A DNA stretch of 64,000 nucleotides from assembly GCA_037179515.1 (NCBI GenBank), contig JAXCGZ010015147.1, positions 62,001 to 126,000 on the forward strand, in the 5' to 3' direction. A program made the position numbers and the translations under genes. The notes under the pieces were generated by a model that was given only the letters and a program-made list of their open reading frames with translations, searched no databases and was not told the DNA's origin. The DNA is from Halocaridina rubra. Its lineage: Eukaryota > Arthropoda > Malacostraca > Decapoda > Atyidae. Shown piece by piece: positions 22,901-39,814 of this stretch (positions are counted from its first letter, which is position 1; every line of letters starts with the position of its first letter).

Positions 22901-23470
22901 GCCTTCAGGCACATGGACAAGGATTGTTCAGAAATATCTATGTAACCTATGTGAGGCCAAAACTCGAATATGCAGCCCCCTTTCGGAATCCACACTTGAA
23001 AAAGCACATAGCTAAGCTTGAAAAAGTTCAAAGACATGCCACGAAACTGGTGCCAGAAATACGCAATCTCAGTTATGATGAGAGGCTGAGGAAATTAGAC
23101 TTACCATCACTCGAATCTAGAAGAGTGAGGGGGGATATGGTGACAGTCTTTAAATTCCTTCATGGTTATGATAGAGTGGATAGGGATCAATATTTTGATA
23201 TGGCTGGCTCTAGAACTAAAGGTCATAGTTTATAGCTTCGTAAGAAAACTTCTTTGCAGGATGTAAGGAAATACTTTTTCAGTGTAAGAGTAGATGATAA
23301 TTGGAATTGGCAAAGCAAGGAGATAGTTAATGCTATCTCAATGCATAGTTTTAAGGACAGGTATGATAAATATCACAAAGTATAAATTGGAACCGATCAG
23401 AAGACGGGAAAATATGAACTTTGGGCTCTTTCCCGTAAACACAGTTAGGTAAGTACAATTAAGTAAGTAC
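19929..23470 (+). mobile_element. CR1-like LINE copy E (partial ORF1, ORF2)
   Basis: It begins inside ORF1 right after (CA)n. ORF1's RRM-like part is 19929-20452, then shifts frame at an A-run near 20340 and continues 20373-20588. ORF2 starts near 20561, overlapping ORF1 by about 28 bases. The endonuclease is 20561-20968 and 20993-21325, with ETKLSED, GDFNHKEIDW and KSDHCVLL all present. The linker is 21615-22016. RT is 21922-22371 and 22343-22648, with motif A FLDFQKAFD, motif B SSGVPQGSVLGP and motif C FADDA. The C-terminal part is 22691-23235. Stops at about 20966, 21323 and 21600 and several frame changes inactivate it. Its tail differs slightly (GTTAGGTAAGTAC). Confidence 0.85.
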
Positions 23471-23472
23471 AC

Positions 23473-25680
23473 AAGATATTCTGCTTGAGAGTAGAGGCAT
23501 TGAGGACATGAGGAGGAACTATCCGAAAGGAGATTACATCAAAATGAATGAGCTTTTTGCAGTTATTGACTGTAGAACCTTATTTTACTACAAATCTGTT
23601 CAAGAAATGTATGACATCTTTTGTGAGAAATATGGGATGATAGTAGATTGCTGCATACCTGTCACCAAAGTAGGTGTAATTCATGCCAGAGAGAAATGGT
23701 TTGATAATGAGTGTAAAAGAGCTAAAGAGTGGAGAGACAAATGCTAGAAAAGGTATAGGAGGAGAAAAAACATAAATGCCTGGCAAACCTGCAAAGGAGC
23801 AAAAAATGACTAGCTAAGTAAAAGGAGAGAAGCAGAGAGAGTCTATGAGAGAGACATCACCAGGAAGGCTAAAGAAAATCCCAAGCTTTTCCACAGCTTT
23901 ATCAGAGGAAAACTGAAGGAAAAAGAACAGGTTTTAAGGCTAAAGGGAGCGGATGGAAGCATCACTGAGACGGATGAAGAGATCTGCAAAGAATTGAACA
24001 AGGAGTTTCATTCAGTATTTACAGTAGAAAATACATTACCCCCTCAGATTGCAGAGATAAAAGCAAAAGGGCTGGTATTAGAGAACATCAACCTTACAGC
24101 CACAGAGGTATGCAAAGCACTGATGGATTTAGATGTTCATAAAGCTACAGGTTCTGATGACATATCCCCTCATGTACTTAAAAAATGAGCAAGCTCAATA
24201 TCAGTGGCACTAAGTATCATATTTAAAAAGTACCTGGAGTCAGGTGAGATTCCAAGATGCTGGAAACAAGCAAATGTGATACCTATCTTCAAAAAGAGAA
24301 GGAGGGATACGGCTCTGAACTATAGACCTATTTCCTTGACCAGCATAGTTTGCAAAGTTATGGAGAAACTACTAAGGAAACATATCTCTCTTCACTTGGA
24401 ATCCTTCTACTTTTTGTCAGTGAGGCAACATGGCTTCAGAGAAGGTAGATCAACAGTAACAAACTTATTAGAATTTTATGATGAGGTAAGCCGAATCTTA
24501 CAGGAAAAAAAGGGCTTTGCAGATTGCATATTCCTAGACTTCCAGAAAGCGTTTGACACTGTTCCACATGGGAGACTTATTAGGAAACTGCAAGCAATGG
24601 CTAGAATAGGTGGAAATGTCTTGGAATGGATAAAAACTTACTTAGAAGGAAGGGAACAGAGGGTTAGAGTAAGACACTTAGTGTCTGAATAGAGAAGAGT
24701 TAGCAGTGGAGTTCCACAGGGTTCAGTTTTAGGGCCACTTTTGTTCCTTGTATATGTAAATGACCTACCAGAGTCTGTAAATTCATTCATGAATATGTTT
24801 GCAGATGATGCAAAGATTGTGAAGAAAGTAATAAAAGAGAACAATAGTAGAGAACTTCAGGAGGATCTAAATAGTCTGCATGAGTGGTCAGAAAAGTGGC
24901 TAATGAAATTCAGTACTTCAAAATGTAAGGTAATGAGAATGGGTACAAGTGCAAGAAGGCCCAAGCTTGACTACTCGGTGGCTGGAGTACAACTTCAAGA
25001 GACAAAATATGAGAGAGATCTAGGAGTAAACATACTGGCAGATTTGTCTCCAGAAATACATATAAATGGCATAGTAAGGGCAGCATATGCATTCTTATCA
25101 AATGTATGGGTAGCCTTCAGGCACATGGACAAGGATTGTTCAGAAATATCTATGTAAACTATGTGAGGCCAAAACTCGAATATGCAGCCCCCATTTGGAA
25201 TCCACACTTGAAAAAGCACATAGCTAAGCATGAAAAAGTTCAAAGACATGCCACGAAACTGGTGCCAGAAATACGCAATCTCAGTTATGATGGGAGGCTG
25301 AGGGAATTAGACTTACCATCACTGGAAGCTAGAAGATTAAGGGGGGATATGGTGACAGTATTTAAATTCCTTCATGGTTATGATAGAGTGGATAGGGATC
25401 GATATTTCGATATGGCTGTCTCTAGAACGAGAGGTCATAGTTTGAAGCTTCATAAGAAAACATCTTTGCATTATGTAAGGAAATACTTTTTTTCAGTGTA
25501 AGAGTAGTTGATAATTGGAATTGGCTAAGCGAGGAGGTAGTTAATGCTATCTCTATCCATAGTTTTAAGGACAGGTATGATAAGTATCACTAAGTATAAA
25601 ATGGAACCGATCAGGAGACGGGAAGATACGAGCTTTGGACTCTTTCCCGTAAACACAATTAAGTATATACAATTAGGAAA

Positions 25681-25681
<1 letters not shown>
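23473..25681 (+). mobile_element. CR1-like LINE copy F (end of endonuclease, RT)
   Basis: It begins near the end of the endonuclease (ATATTCTGCTTGAGAGTAG) straight after copy E's tail. Coding blocks are 23508-23747, 23994-24188, 24204-24692 (RT motif A FLDFQKAFD), 24741-25157 (motif C FADDA) and 25106-25501. Stops and one-base frame changes separate the blocks. The 3' UTR and tail end at the AC microsatellite at 25682. Confidence 0.85.

Positions 25682-25723
<42 letters not shown>
25682..25723. repeat. (AC)n microsatellite between copies F and G
   Basis: About 42 bases of pure AC repeat continue the tail of copy F and lead directly into the truncated start of copy G. Confidence 0.95.
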
Positions 25724-25727
<4 letters not shown>

Positions 25728-26690
25728 ACAAGGAGTTTCAGTCAGTATTTACAGTAGAAAATACCCCACCCCCTCAGATTGCAGTGATAGAAGCTCAAGG
25801 GCCGGTATTATAGAACATCAACCTTACAGCCACAGAGGTATGCAAAGCGCTGATGGATTTAGATGTTCATAAAGCTACAGGTCCTGATGACATATCCCCT
25901 CATGTGCTAAAAAAATGCGCAAACACAATATCAGTGGCACTAAGTATCATATTTAAGGAGTCACTGGAGTCGGGGGAGATTCCAAGATGCTGGAAACAAG
26001 CAAATGTGATACCTATCTTCAAAAAGGGAAGGAGGGATACGGCTCTGAACTATAGACCAGTTTCCTTGACCAGCATAGTTTACAAAGTTATGGAGAAACT
26101 ACTAAGGAAACATATCTCTCTTCACTTGGAATCCTTCAACTTTTTGTCAGTGAGGCAACATGGCTTCAGAGAAGGTAGATCAACAGTAACAAACTTATTA
26201 GAATTTTATGATGAGGTAAGCCAAATCTTGCAGGAAAAAGAGGGCTGGGCAGATTGCATATTCCTAGACTTCCAGAAAGCGTTTGACACTGTTCCACATG
26301 AGAGACTTATTAGGAAGCTGCAATCAATGGCTAGAATAGGTGGAAATGTTTTGGAATGGATAAAAACTTACTTAGAAGGAAGGGAACAGAGGGTTAGAGT
26401 AAGACACTCAGTGTCTGAATGGAGAAGAGTCATAGTTTGAAGCTTCATAAGAAAACTTCTTTGCAGGATGTAAGGAAATACTTTTTTCAGTGTAAGAGTA
26501 GTTGATAATTGGAATTGGCTAAGCGAGGAGGTAGTTAATGCTATCTCTATCCATAGTTTTAAGGACAGGTATGATAAGTATCACTAAGTATAAAATGGAA
26601 CCGATTAGGAGAAGGGAAGATACGAGCTTTGGGCTCTTTCCCGCAAACACAATTAGGTAATCACAATTAGGTAATCACACACACACACAC
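25724..26690 (+). mobile_element. CR1-like LINE copy G, unit 1 of the 1-kb tandem repeat
   Basis: It starts in the ORF2 linker (ATTGAACAAGGAGTTTCAG). RT reads 25853-26440 through motif A and on to EWRRV. An internal deletion then joins AGAAGAGT to CATAGTTTGAAGCTTC near 26430, removing motifs B and C and most of the C-terminal part. The 3' UTR, two tail units and (AC)n follow. The same deletion is present in the next two units. Confidence 0.85.
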
Positions 26691-27691
26691 AAACAAGCAA
26701 ATGTGATACCTATCTTCAAAAAGGGAAGGAGGGAGTTTCAGTCAGTATTTACAGTAGAAAATACCCCACCCCCTCAGATTGCAGTGATAGAAGCTCAAGG
26801 GCCGGTATTAGAGAACATCAACCTTACAGCCACAGAGGTATGCAAAGCGCTGATGGATTTAGATGTTCATAAAGCTACAGGTCCTGATGACATATCCCCT
26901 CATGTGCTAAAAAAAATGCGCAAACACAATATCAGTGGCACTAAGTATCATATTTAAGGAGTCACTGGAGTCGGGGGAGATTCCAAGATGCTGGAAACAA
27001 GCAAATGTGATACCTATCTTCAAAAAGGGAAGGAGGGATACGGCTCTGAACTATAGACCAGTTTCCTTGACCAGCATAGTTTGCAAAGTTATGGAGAAAC
27101 TACTAAGGAAACATATCTCTCTTCACTTGGAATCCTTCAACTTTTTGTCAGTGAGGCAACATGGCTTCAGAGAAGGTAGATCAACAGTAACAAACTTATT
27201 AGAATTTTATGATGAGGTAAGCCAAATCTTACAGGAAAGAGAGGGCTGGGCAGATTGCATATTCCTAGACTTCCAGAAAGCTTTTGACACTGTTCCACAT
27301 GGGAGACTTATTAGGAAGCTGCAATCAATGGCTAGAATAGGTGGAAATGTTTTGGAATGGATAAAAACTTACTTAGAAGGAAGGGAACAGAGGGTTAGAG
27401 TAAGACACTCAGTGTCTGAATGGAGAAGAGTCATAGTTTGAAGCTTCATAAGAAAACTTCTTTGCAGGATGTAAGGAAATACTTTTTTCAGTGTAAGAGT
27501 AGTTGATAATTGGAATTGGCTAAGCGAGGAGGTAGTTAATGCTATCTCTATCCATAGTTTTAAGGACAGGTATGATAAGTATCACTAAGTATAAAATGGA
27601 ACCGATTAGGAGAAGGGAAGATACGAGCTTTGTGCTCTTTCCCGTAAACACAATTAGGTAATCACAATTAGGTAATCACACACACACACAC
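26691..27691 (+). repeat. CR1-like LINE copy H, unit 2 of the 1-kb tandem repeat
   Basis: Period 1001 bp to the next unit. Its first 40 or so bases (AAACAAGCAAATGTGATACC onward) come from a later part of ORF2, identical to the start of copy J. It then jumps back to GAGTTTCAGTCAG, as in copy G, across a short AAGGAG match. The remainder has the same RT segment (26935-27441), the same internal deletion and the same tail as copy G. Confidence 0.9.
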
Positions 27692-28676
27692 AAACAAGCA
27701 AATGTGATACCTATCTTCAAAAAGGGAAGGAGGGAGTTTCAGTCAGTATTTACAGTAGAAAATACCCCACCCCCTCAGATTGCAGTGATAGAAGCTCAAG
27801 GGCCGGTATTAGAGAACATCAACCTTACAGCCACAGAGGTATGCAAAGCGCTGATGGATTTAGATGCTCATAAAGCTACAGGTCCTGATGACATATCCCC
27901 TTATGTGCTAAAAAAAATGCGCAAACACAATATCAGTGGCCCTAAGTATCATATTTAAGGAGTCACTGGAGTCGGGGGAGATTCCAAGATGCTGGAAACA
28001 AGCAAATGTGATACCTATCTTCAAAAAGGGAAGGAGGGATACGGCTCTGAACTATAGACCAGTTTCCTTGACCAGCATAGTTTGCAAAGTTATGGAGAAA
28101 CTACTAAGGAAACATATCTCTCTTCACTTGGAATCCTTCAACTTTTTGTCAGTGAGGCAACATGGCTTCAGAGAAGGTAGATCAACAGTAACAAACTTAT
28201 TAGAATTTTATGATGAGGTAAGCCAAATCTTACAGGAAAGGGAGGGCTGGGCAGATTGCATATTCCTAGACTTCCAGAAAGCTTTTGACACTGTTCCACA
28301 TGGGAGACTTATTAGGAAGCTGCAATCAATGGCTAGAATAGGTGGAAATGTTTTGGAATGGATAAAAACTTACTTAGAAGGAAGGGAACAGAGGGTTAGA
28401 GTAAGACACTCAGTGTCTGAATGGAGAAGAGTCATAGTTTGAAGCTTCATAAGAAAACTTCTTTGCAGGATGTAAGGAAATACTTTTTTCAGTGTAAGAG
28501 TAGTTGATAATTGGAATTGGCTAAGCGAGGAGGTACTTAATGCTATCTCTATCCATAGTTTTAAGGACAGGTATGATAAGTATCACTAAGTATAAAATGG
28601 AACCGATCAGGAGAAGGGAAGATACGAGCTTTGGGCTCTTTCCCGTAAACACAATTAGGTAATCACAATTAGGTAA

Positions 28677-28714
<38 letters not shown>
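27692..28714 (+). repeat. CR1-like LINE copy I, unit 3 of the 1-kb tandem repeat
   Basis: Nearly identical to 26691-27691, including the chimeric head, the frame (27936-28442) and the internal deletion. It is 22 bases longer because its terminal AC run is longer. Near identity and shared breakpoints show segmental duplication, not separate insertions. Confidence 0.9.
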
Positions 28715-28719
<5 letters not shown>

Positions 28720-30137
28720 AGCAAATGTGATACCTATCTTCAAAAAGGGAAGGAGGGATACGGCTCTGAACTATAGACCAGTTTCCTTGACCAGCATAGT
28801 TTGCAAAGTTATTGAGAAACTACTAAGGAAACATATCTCTCTTCACTTGGAATCCTTCTACTTTTTGTCAGTGAGGCAACATGGCTTCAGAGAAGGTAGA
28901 TCAACAGTAACAAACTTATTAGAATTTTATGATGAGGTAAGCCAAATCTTACAGGAAAGAGAGGGCTGGGCAGATTGCATATTCCTAGACTTCCAGAAAG
29001 CGTTTGACACTGTTCCACATGGGAGACTTATTAGGAAGCTGCAATCAATGGCTAGAATAGGTGGAAATGTTTTGGAATGGATAAAAACTTACTTAGAAGG
29101 AAGGGAACAGAGGGTTAGAGTAAGACACTCAGTGTCTGAATGGAGAAGAGTTAGTAGTGGAGTTCCACAGGGTTCAGTTTTAGGGCCACTTTTGTTCCTT
29201 GTATATGTAAATGACCTACCAGAGTCTGTAAATTCATTCATGAATATGTTTGCAGATGATGCAAACATTGTGAAGAAAGTAAAAAACGAGAACAATGGTA
29301 GAGAACTTCAGGAGGATCTAAATAATCTGCATGAGTGGTCAGAAAAGTGGCTAATGAAATTCAATACTTCAAAATGTAAGGTAATGAGAATGGGTACAAG
29401 TGCAAGAAGGCCCAAGCTTGATTACTCGGTGGCTGGAGTACAACTTCAAGAGACAGAAAATGAGAGAGATCTAGGAGTAAACATACTGGCAGATTTGTCT
29501 CCAGAAATACATATAAATGGCATAGTAAGGGCAGCATATGCATTCTTATCAAATGTAAGGGTAGCCTTCAGGCACATGGACAAGGAAATGTTCAGAAATA
29601 TTTACGTAACCTATGTGAGGCCAAAACTCGAATATGCAGCCCCCTTTTGGAATCCACACTTGAAAAAGCACATAGCTAAGCTTGAAAAAGTTCAAAGACA
29701 TGCCACGAAACTGGTGCCAGAAATACGCAATCTCAGTTATGATGAGAGGCTGAGGGAATTAGACTTACCATCACTGGAAGCTAGAAGAGTGAGGGGGGAT
29801 ATTGACAGTCTTTAAATTCCCTCATGGTTATGATAGAGTGGATAGGGATCGATATTTTGATATGGCTGTCTCTAGAACTAGAGGTCATAGTTTGAAGCTT
29901 CGTAAGAAAACTTCTTTGCAGGATGTAAGGAAATACTTTTTCAGTGTAAGAGTAGTTGATAATTGGAATTGGCTAAGCGAGGAGGTAGTTAATGCTATCT
30001 CAATCCATAGTTTTAAGGACAGGTATGATAAGTATCACTAAGTATAAAATGGAACCGATCAGGAGACGGGAAGATACGAGCTTTGGGCTCTTTCCCATAA
30101 ACACAATTAGGTAAACACAATTAGGTAATCACACACA
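28715..30137 (+). mobile_element. CR1-like LINE copy J (RT and C-terminus)
   Basis: It starts in RT right after (AC)n. An open 362-codon block at 28727-29815 contains NYRPVSLTSIVCKV, RQHGFREGRSTV, FLDFQKAFDTVPHGRL (motif A), SSGVPQGSVLGPLLF (motif B) and FADDANIVKK (motif C, aspartate codons 29255-29260). The C-terminal part carries EYAAPFWNPHLKKH. A small deletion near 29803 shifts the frame, and the last 80 codons are in 29802-30041. The 5' part of ORF2 is missing, so the copy is dead despite intact RT motifs. Confidence 0.85.
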
Positions 30138-32526
30138 CATTTCATAAACCAACATGTAATGGAACCAACAAGGGCCAGGGGTGGGGATGAGCCATCACTA
30201 CTTGATCTAGTGTTCACAGATAATGTGTTGGATATTGAAAAAATTGAGTATGAACCACCAATTGGAAAGAGTGACCACTGTGTGTTGTTGATGGAGTATA
30301 TCATTGTAGATATTCTTCCTGAGAGTAGAGGCACTGAGGACATGAGGAGGAACTATCCGAAAGGAGATTACATCAAAATAAATGAGCTTTTTACAGTTAT
30401 TGAGTGTAGAACCTTATTTTACAACAAATCTGTACAAGAAATGTATGACATCTTTTGTGAGAAATATGGGAAGATAGTAGATTGCTGCATACCTGTCACC
30501 AAAGTAGGTGTTATTCATGCCAGAGAGAAATGGTTCGATAATGGGTGTAAAAGAGGTAAAGAGTGGAGAGACAAATGCTGGAAAAGGTATAGGAGGAGAA
30601 AAAATATAAATGCCTGGCAAACCTACAAAAGAGCAAGAAATGACTACCTAAGTAAAAGGAGAGAGGCAGAGAGAGACTATGAGAGGGACATCACCAGGAA
30701 GGCTAAAGAAAATCCCAAGCTTTTCCACAGCTTTATTAGAGGAAAACTGAAGGTAAAAGAACAGGTTTTAAAGCTAAAGAGAGTGGATGGAAGCATCACT
30801 GAGACGGATGAAGAGATCTGCAAAGAATTGAACAAGGAGTTTCAGACAGTATTTACAGTAGAAAATACCCCACCCCCTCAGATTGCAGTGATAGAAGCTC
30901 AAGGGCCGGTATTAGAGAACATCAACCTTACAGCCACAGAGGTATGCAAAGCGCTGATGGATTTAGATGTTCATAAAGCTACAGGTCCTGATAACATATC
31001 CCCTCATGTGCTTAAAAAATGCGCAAACAATATCAGTGGCACTAAGTATCATATTTAAGGAGTCACTGGAGTCGGGGGATATTCCAAGATGCTGGAAACA
31101 AGCAAATGTGATACTTATCTTCAAAAAGGGAAGGAGGGATACGGCTCTGAACTATAGACCAGTTTCCTTGACCAGCATAGTTTGCAAAGTTATGGAGAAA
31201 CTACTAAGGAAACATATCTCTCTTCACTTGGAATCCTTCAACTTTTTGTCAGTGAGGCAACATGGCTTCAGAGAAGGTAGATCAACAGTAACAAACTTAT
31301 TAGAATTTTATGATGAGGTAAGCCAAATCTTACAGGAAAGAGAGGGCTGGGCAGATTGCATATTCCTAGACTTCTAGAAAGCGTTTGACACTGTTCCACA
31401 TGGGAGACTTATTAGGAAGCTGCAATCAATGGCTAGAATAGGTGGAAATGTTTTGGAATGGATAAAAACTTACTTAGAAGGAAGGGAACAGAGGGTTAGT
31501 GTAAGACACTCAGTGTCTGAATGGAGAAGAGTTAGTAGTGGAGTTCCACAGGGTTCAGTTTTAGGGCCACTTTTGTTCCTTGTATATGTAAATGACCTAC
31601 CAGAGTCTGTAAATTCATTCATGAATATGTTTGCAGATGATGCAAACATTGTGAAGAAAGTAAAAAACGAGAACAATGGTAGAGAACTTCAGGAGGATCT
31701 AAATAATCTGCTTGAGTGGTCAGAAAAGTGGCTAATGAAATTCAATACTTCAAAATGTAAGGTAATGAGAATGGGTACAAGTGCAAGAAGGCCCAAGTTT
31801 GACTACTCGGTGGCTGGAGTACAACTTCAAGAGACAGAAAATGAGAGAGATCTAGGAGTAAACATACTGGCAGATTTGTCTCCAGAAATACATATAAGTG
31901 GCATAGTAAGGGCAGCATATGCATTCTTATCAAATGTAAGGGTAGCCTTCAGGCACATGGACAAGGAAATGTTCAGAAATATTTATGTAACCTATGTGAG
32001 GCCAAAACTCGAATATGCAGCCCCCTTTTAGAATCCGAACTTGAAAAAGCACATAGCTAAGCTTGAAAAAGTTCAAAGACATGCCACGAAACTGGTGCCA
32101 GAAATACGCAATCTCAGTTATGATGAGAGGCTGAGGGAATTAGACTTACCATCACTGGAAGCTAGAAGAGTGAGGGGGGATATGGTGACAGTCTTTAAAT
32201 TCCTTCATGGTTATGATAGAGTGGATAGGGATCGATATTTTGATATGGCTAGCTCTAGAACTAGAGGTCATAGTTTGAAGCTTCGTAAGAAAACTTCTTT
32301 GCAGGATGTAAGGAAATACTTTTTCAGTGTAAGAGTAGTTGATAATTGGAATTGGCTAAGCGAGGAGGTAGTTAATGCTATCTCAATCCATAGTTTTAAG
32401 GACAGGTATGATAAGTATCACTAAGTATAAAATGGAACCGATCAGGAGACGGGAAGGTACGAGCTTTGGGCTCTTTCCCGTAAACACAATTAGCTAATCA
32501 CAATTAGGTAATCACACACACACACA
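30138..32526 (+). mobile_element. CR1-like LINE copy K (end of endonuclease, RT)
   Basis: It starts in the C-terminal endonuclease (VMEPTRARGG), open at 30159-31058 with KSDHCVLL kept. Loss of two bases near 31026 changes frame. The rest (30967-32424) is one frame with two amber stops, at 31374-31376 (glutamine position in DFQKAFD) and 32029-32031 (tryptophan position in FWNP). RT motifs B and C are intact. The tail contains the variant unit AATTAGCTAATCAC, which is shared with copy L. Confidence 0.85.
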
Positions 32527-34471
32527 TAGGAGGTATAGGAGGAGAAAAAACATAAATGCCTGGCAAACCTACAAAAGAGCAAGAAATGACTACCTAAGTA
32601 AAAGGAGAGAGGCAGAGAGAGACTATGAGAGGGACATCACCAGGAAGGCTAAAGAAAATCTCAAGCTTTTCCACAGCTTTATCAGAGGAAAACTGAAGGT
32701 AAAAGAACAGGTTTTAAGGCTAAAGAGAGCGGATGGAAGCATCACTGAGACGGATGAAGAGATCTGCAAAGAATTGAACAAGGAGTTTCAGTCAGTATTT
32801 ACAGTAGAAAATACCCCACCCCCTCAGATTGCAATGATAGAAGCTCAAGGGCCGGCATTAGAGAACATCAACCTTACAGCCACAGAGGTATGCAAAGCGC
32901 TGATGGATTTAGATGTTCATAAAGCTACAGGTCCTGATGACATATCCCCTCATGTGCTTAAAAAATGCGCAAACACAATATCAGTGGCACTAAGTATCAT
33001 ATTTAAGGAGTCACTGGAGTCGGGGGAGATTCCAAGATGCTGGAAACAAGCAAATGTGATACCTATCTTCAAATAGTGAAGGAGGGATATGGCTCTGAAC
33101 TATAAACCAGTTTCCTTGACCAGCATAGTTTGCAAAGTTATGGAGAAACTACTAAGGAAACATATCTCTCTTCACTTGGAATCCTTCAACTTTTTGTCAG
33201 TGAGGCAACATGGCTTCAGAGAAGGTAGATCAACAGTAACAAACTTATTAGAATTTTATGATGAGGTAAGCCAAATCTTACAGGAAAGAGAGGGCTGGGC
33301 AGATTGCATATTCCTAGACTTCCAGAAAGCGTTTGACACTGTTCCACATGGGAGACTTATTAGGAAGCTGCAATCAATGGCTAGAATAGGTGGAAATGTT
33401 TTGGAATGGATAAAAACTTACTTAGAAGGAAGGGAACAGAGGGTTAGAGTAAGACACTCAGTGTCTGAATGGAGAAGAGTTAGTAGTGGTTTTCCACAGG
33501 GTTCAGTTTTAGGGCCACTTTTGTTCCTTGTATATGTAAATGACCTACCAGAGTCTGTAAATTCATTCATGAATATGTTTGCAGATGATGCAAACATTGT
33601 GAAGAAAGTAAAAAACGAGAACAATGGTAGAGAACTTCAGGAGGATCTAAATAATCTGCTTGAGTGGTCAGAAAAGTGGCTAATGAAATTCAATACTTCA
33701 AAATGTAAGGTAATGAGAATGGGTACAAGTGCAAGAAGGCCCAAGCTTGACTACTCGGTGGCTGGAGTACAACTTCAAGAGACAGAAAATGAGAGAGATC
33801 TAGGAGTAAACATACTGGCAGATTTGTCTCCAGAAATAAATATAAATGGCATAGTAAGGGCAGCATATGCATTCTTATCAAATGTAATGGTAGCCTTCAG
33901 GCAGATGGATAAGGAAATGTTCAGAAATATTTATGTAACCTATGTGAGGCCAAAACTCGAATATGCAGCCCCCTTTTGGAATCCGCACTTGAAAAAGCAC
34001 ATAGCTAAGCTTGAAAAAGTTCAAAGACATGCCACGAAACTGGTGCCAGAAATACGCAATCTCAGTTATGATGAGAGGCTGAGGGAATTAGACTTACCAT
34101 CACTGGAAGCTAGAAGAGTGAGGGGGGATATGGTGATAGTCTTTAAATTCCTTCATGGTTATGATAGAGTGGATAGGGATCGATATTTCGATATGGCTGT
34201 CTCTAGAACTAGAGGTCATAGTTTGAAGCTTCGTAAGAAAACTTCTTTGCAGGATGTAAGGAAATACTTTTTCAGTGTAAGAGTAGTTGATAATTGGAAT
34301 TGGCTAAGCGAGGAGGTAGTTAATGCTATCCCAATCCATAGTTTTAAGGACAGGTATGATAAGTATCACTAAGTATAAAATGGAACCGATCAGGAGACGG
34401 GAAGATACGAGCTTTGGGCTCTTTCCCGTAAACACAATTAGCTAATCACAATTAGGTATCACACACACACA
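32527..34471 (+). mobile_element. CR1-like LINE copy L (linker, RT, C-terminus), best preserved
   Basis: One continuous frame from about 32529 to 34372, interrupted only by two adjacent stop codons at 33074-33079 (TAG TGA in place of the usual lysine and glycine codons of FKKGRR). The 427-codon block 33089-34372 holds RT motifs A (FLDFQKAFD), B (SSGFPQGSVLGP, with F for the usual V) and C (FADDA, aspartates at 33584-33589) plus the full C-terminus to DRYDKYH. Its start (TAGGAGGTATAGGAGG) is the same truncation point as copy M. Confidence 0.85.
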
Positions 34472-38554
<4,083 letters not shown>

Positions 38555-38811
38555 GTAGGTTGGCCAGTGATTAGTAGGTTGGCCATGGAACAAGCCGCCC
38601 GTTCAAAGACTACGAATGAAGGTATTAAGATGCAACTGGGACTGGTCAGGACAGTTCCAGGTTGAGTCTTCCTTCAGGACGGTTCTTTCCTCATGCCTAC
38701 ATCTGCACTGAATATTCTGGCGTATTCATTGCACATCTCTTGCTATTCCATTACATTTGACAAGTCACAACATTCTCCACATCTATCTATTTTTCTTTCT
38801 TTTTTCCTGAT

Positions 38812-39790
38812 TTGTTATTATTTATGGAAGGTCCACAGCTAGTGGCCCCTGGTACCCGGCATAGAGGGGTGCGAATAATCTCCGGGGATCATGTTGACTC
38901 CACTATTGGCTTGAGGGCAGACACGCCTGGTAGTAGTAATGGTTCTGCAATTTACCTTACACCTCCCAATAGCTATGCTTCTTTCACTATTCACTGTTCT
39001 AACATTCGTGGGCTGAACTCTAATCTTTCGTCTGTGGAACAACACTTGGGCACTTTCCTCCCTAACCTCCTCCTCCTATCTGAAACCCAGCTGTCTAAAC
39101 ATGCTTCCACTGACCCATTTCAAATCTCTCAATATAATCTGCATACTCGTTTTCGTTCTAAAGGTGGGGTCTGTGCCTGCTGTAACATTAACAGACCTAC
39201 TGAGAGGCTTATAGACCTTGACTCTCCTGACTTTGATGTTCTCTGGATAAAAGGCTATCTCTCCACTACCACTATCTTCCTTTGCTTCTGTTACTGTTCT
39301 CCAAACTCCACCGAGTTTGTGTCTTTCTTTGAATATCTCTCCTCGTGCCATGAGTCCTTGCTATCTTCTCACCCACATGCCGAAGTTCTCTACATTGGAG
39401 ACTTCAATGTACACCACAGTGAGTGGCTTCATTCTTCTCACACAGATGTGGGAGGAAGCGAGGCCCTTGCTTTCTCTATTACTCACAATCTGGAGCAAAT
39501 TATCAAACATCCTACTCGCGTTCCTGATCGTCACGAACATGCTGCAACCACTCTTGACCTATTTCTTACTTCTAACCCTTCAAACTACTCTTTATTCTGT
39601 GCTTTCCCCTCTTAGCAAATCTAACCACTCTATAATCTCAATCTCTTCCATTTTCGCTCCCCCACCCCCAATCCCTCCTACTCAGCGCCGCCTTTGGCAC
39701 TACAAGCGTACCCAACATGAAAATTTGCGTAACTTTCTCTTTGACTTCCCTTGGGATGACTACTGCTTCCGGTTCCACAACCCTGATTAG
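38812..39790 (+). pseudogene. LINE ORF2 endonuclease region (second family)
   Basis: The APE-type endonuclease reads CSNIRGLNSNL (N-terminal motif), LLLLSETQLSKH (catalytic glutamate), YIGDFNVHHSEW (GDFN) and TTLDLFLTSNP. The first block (38812-39615) shifts frame near 39590 into the block ending at 39790. That block stops at an amber codon in NPD*VAL, where a tryptophan would be expected. The SNHS-like SDH motif is in the second block (KSNHSIISIS). Confidence 0.8.
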
Positions 39791-39814
39791 GTAGCTCTTA
39801 AAGTTGCCGAGATC

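Noticed and set aside
29089..29552. Short antisense frames of about 68 and 63 residues that recur in every LINE copy (for example 29089-29295 and 29361-29552)
   Set aside because: They lie opposite the RT coding strand and recur only because the LINE is repeated; there is no independent sign of coding.
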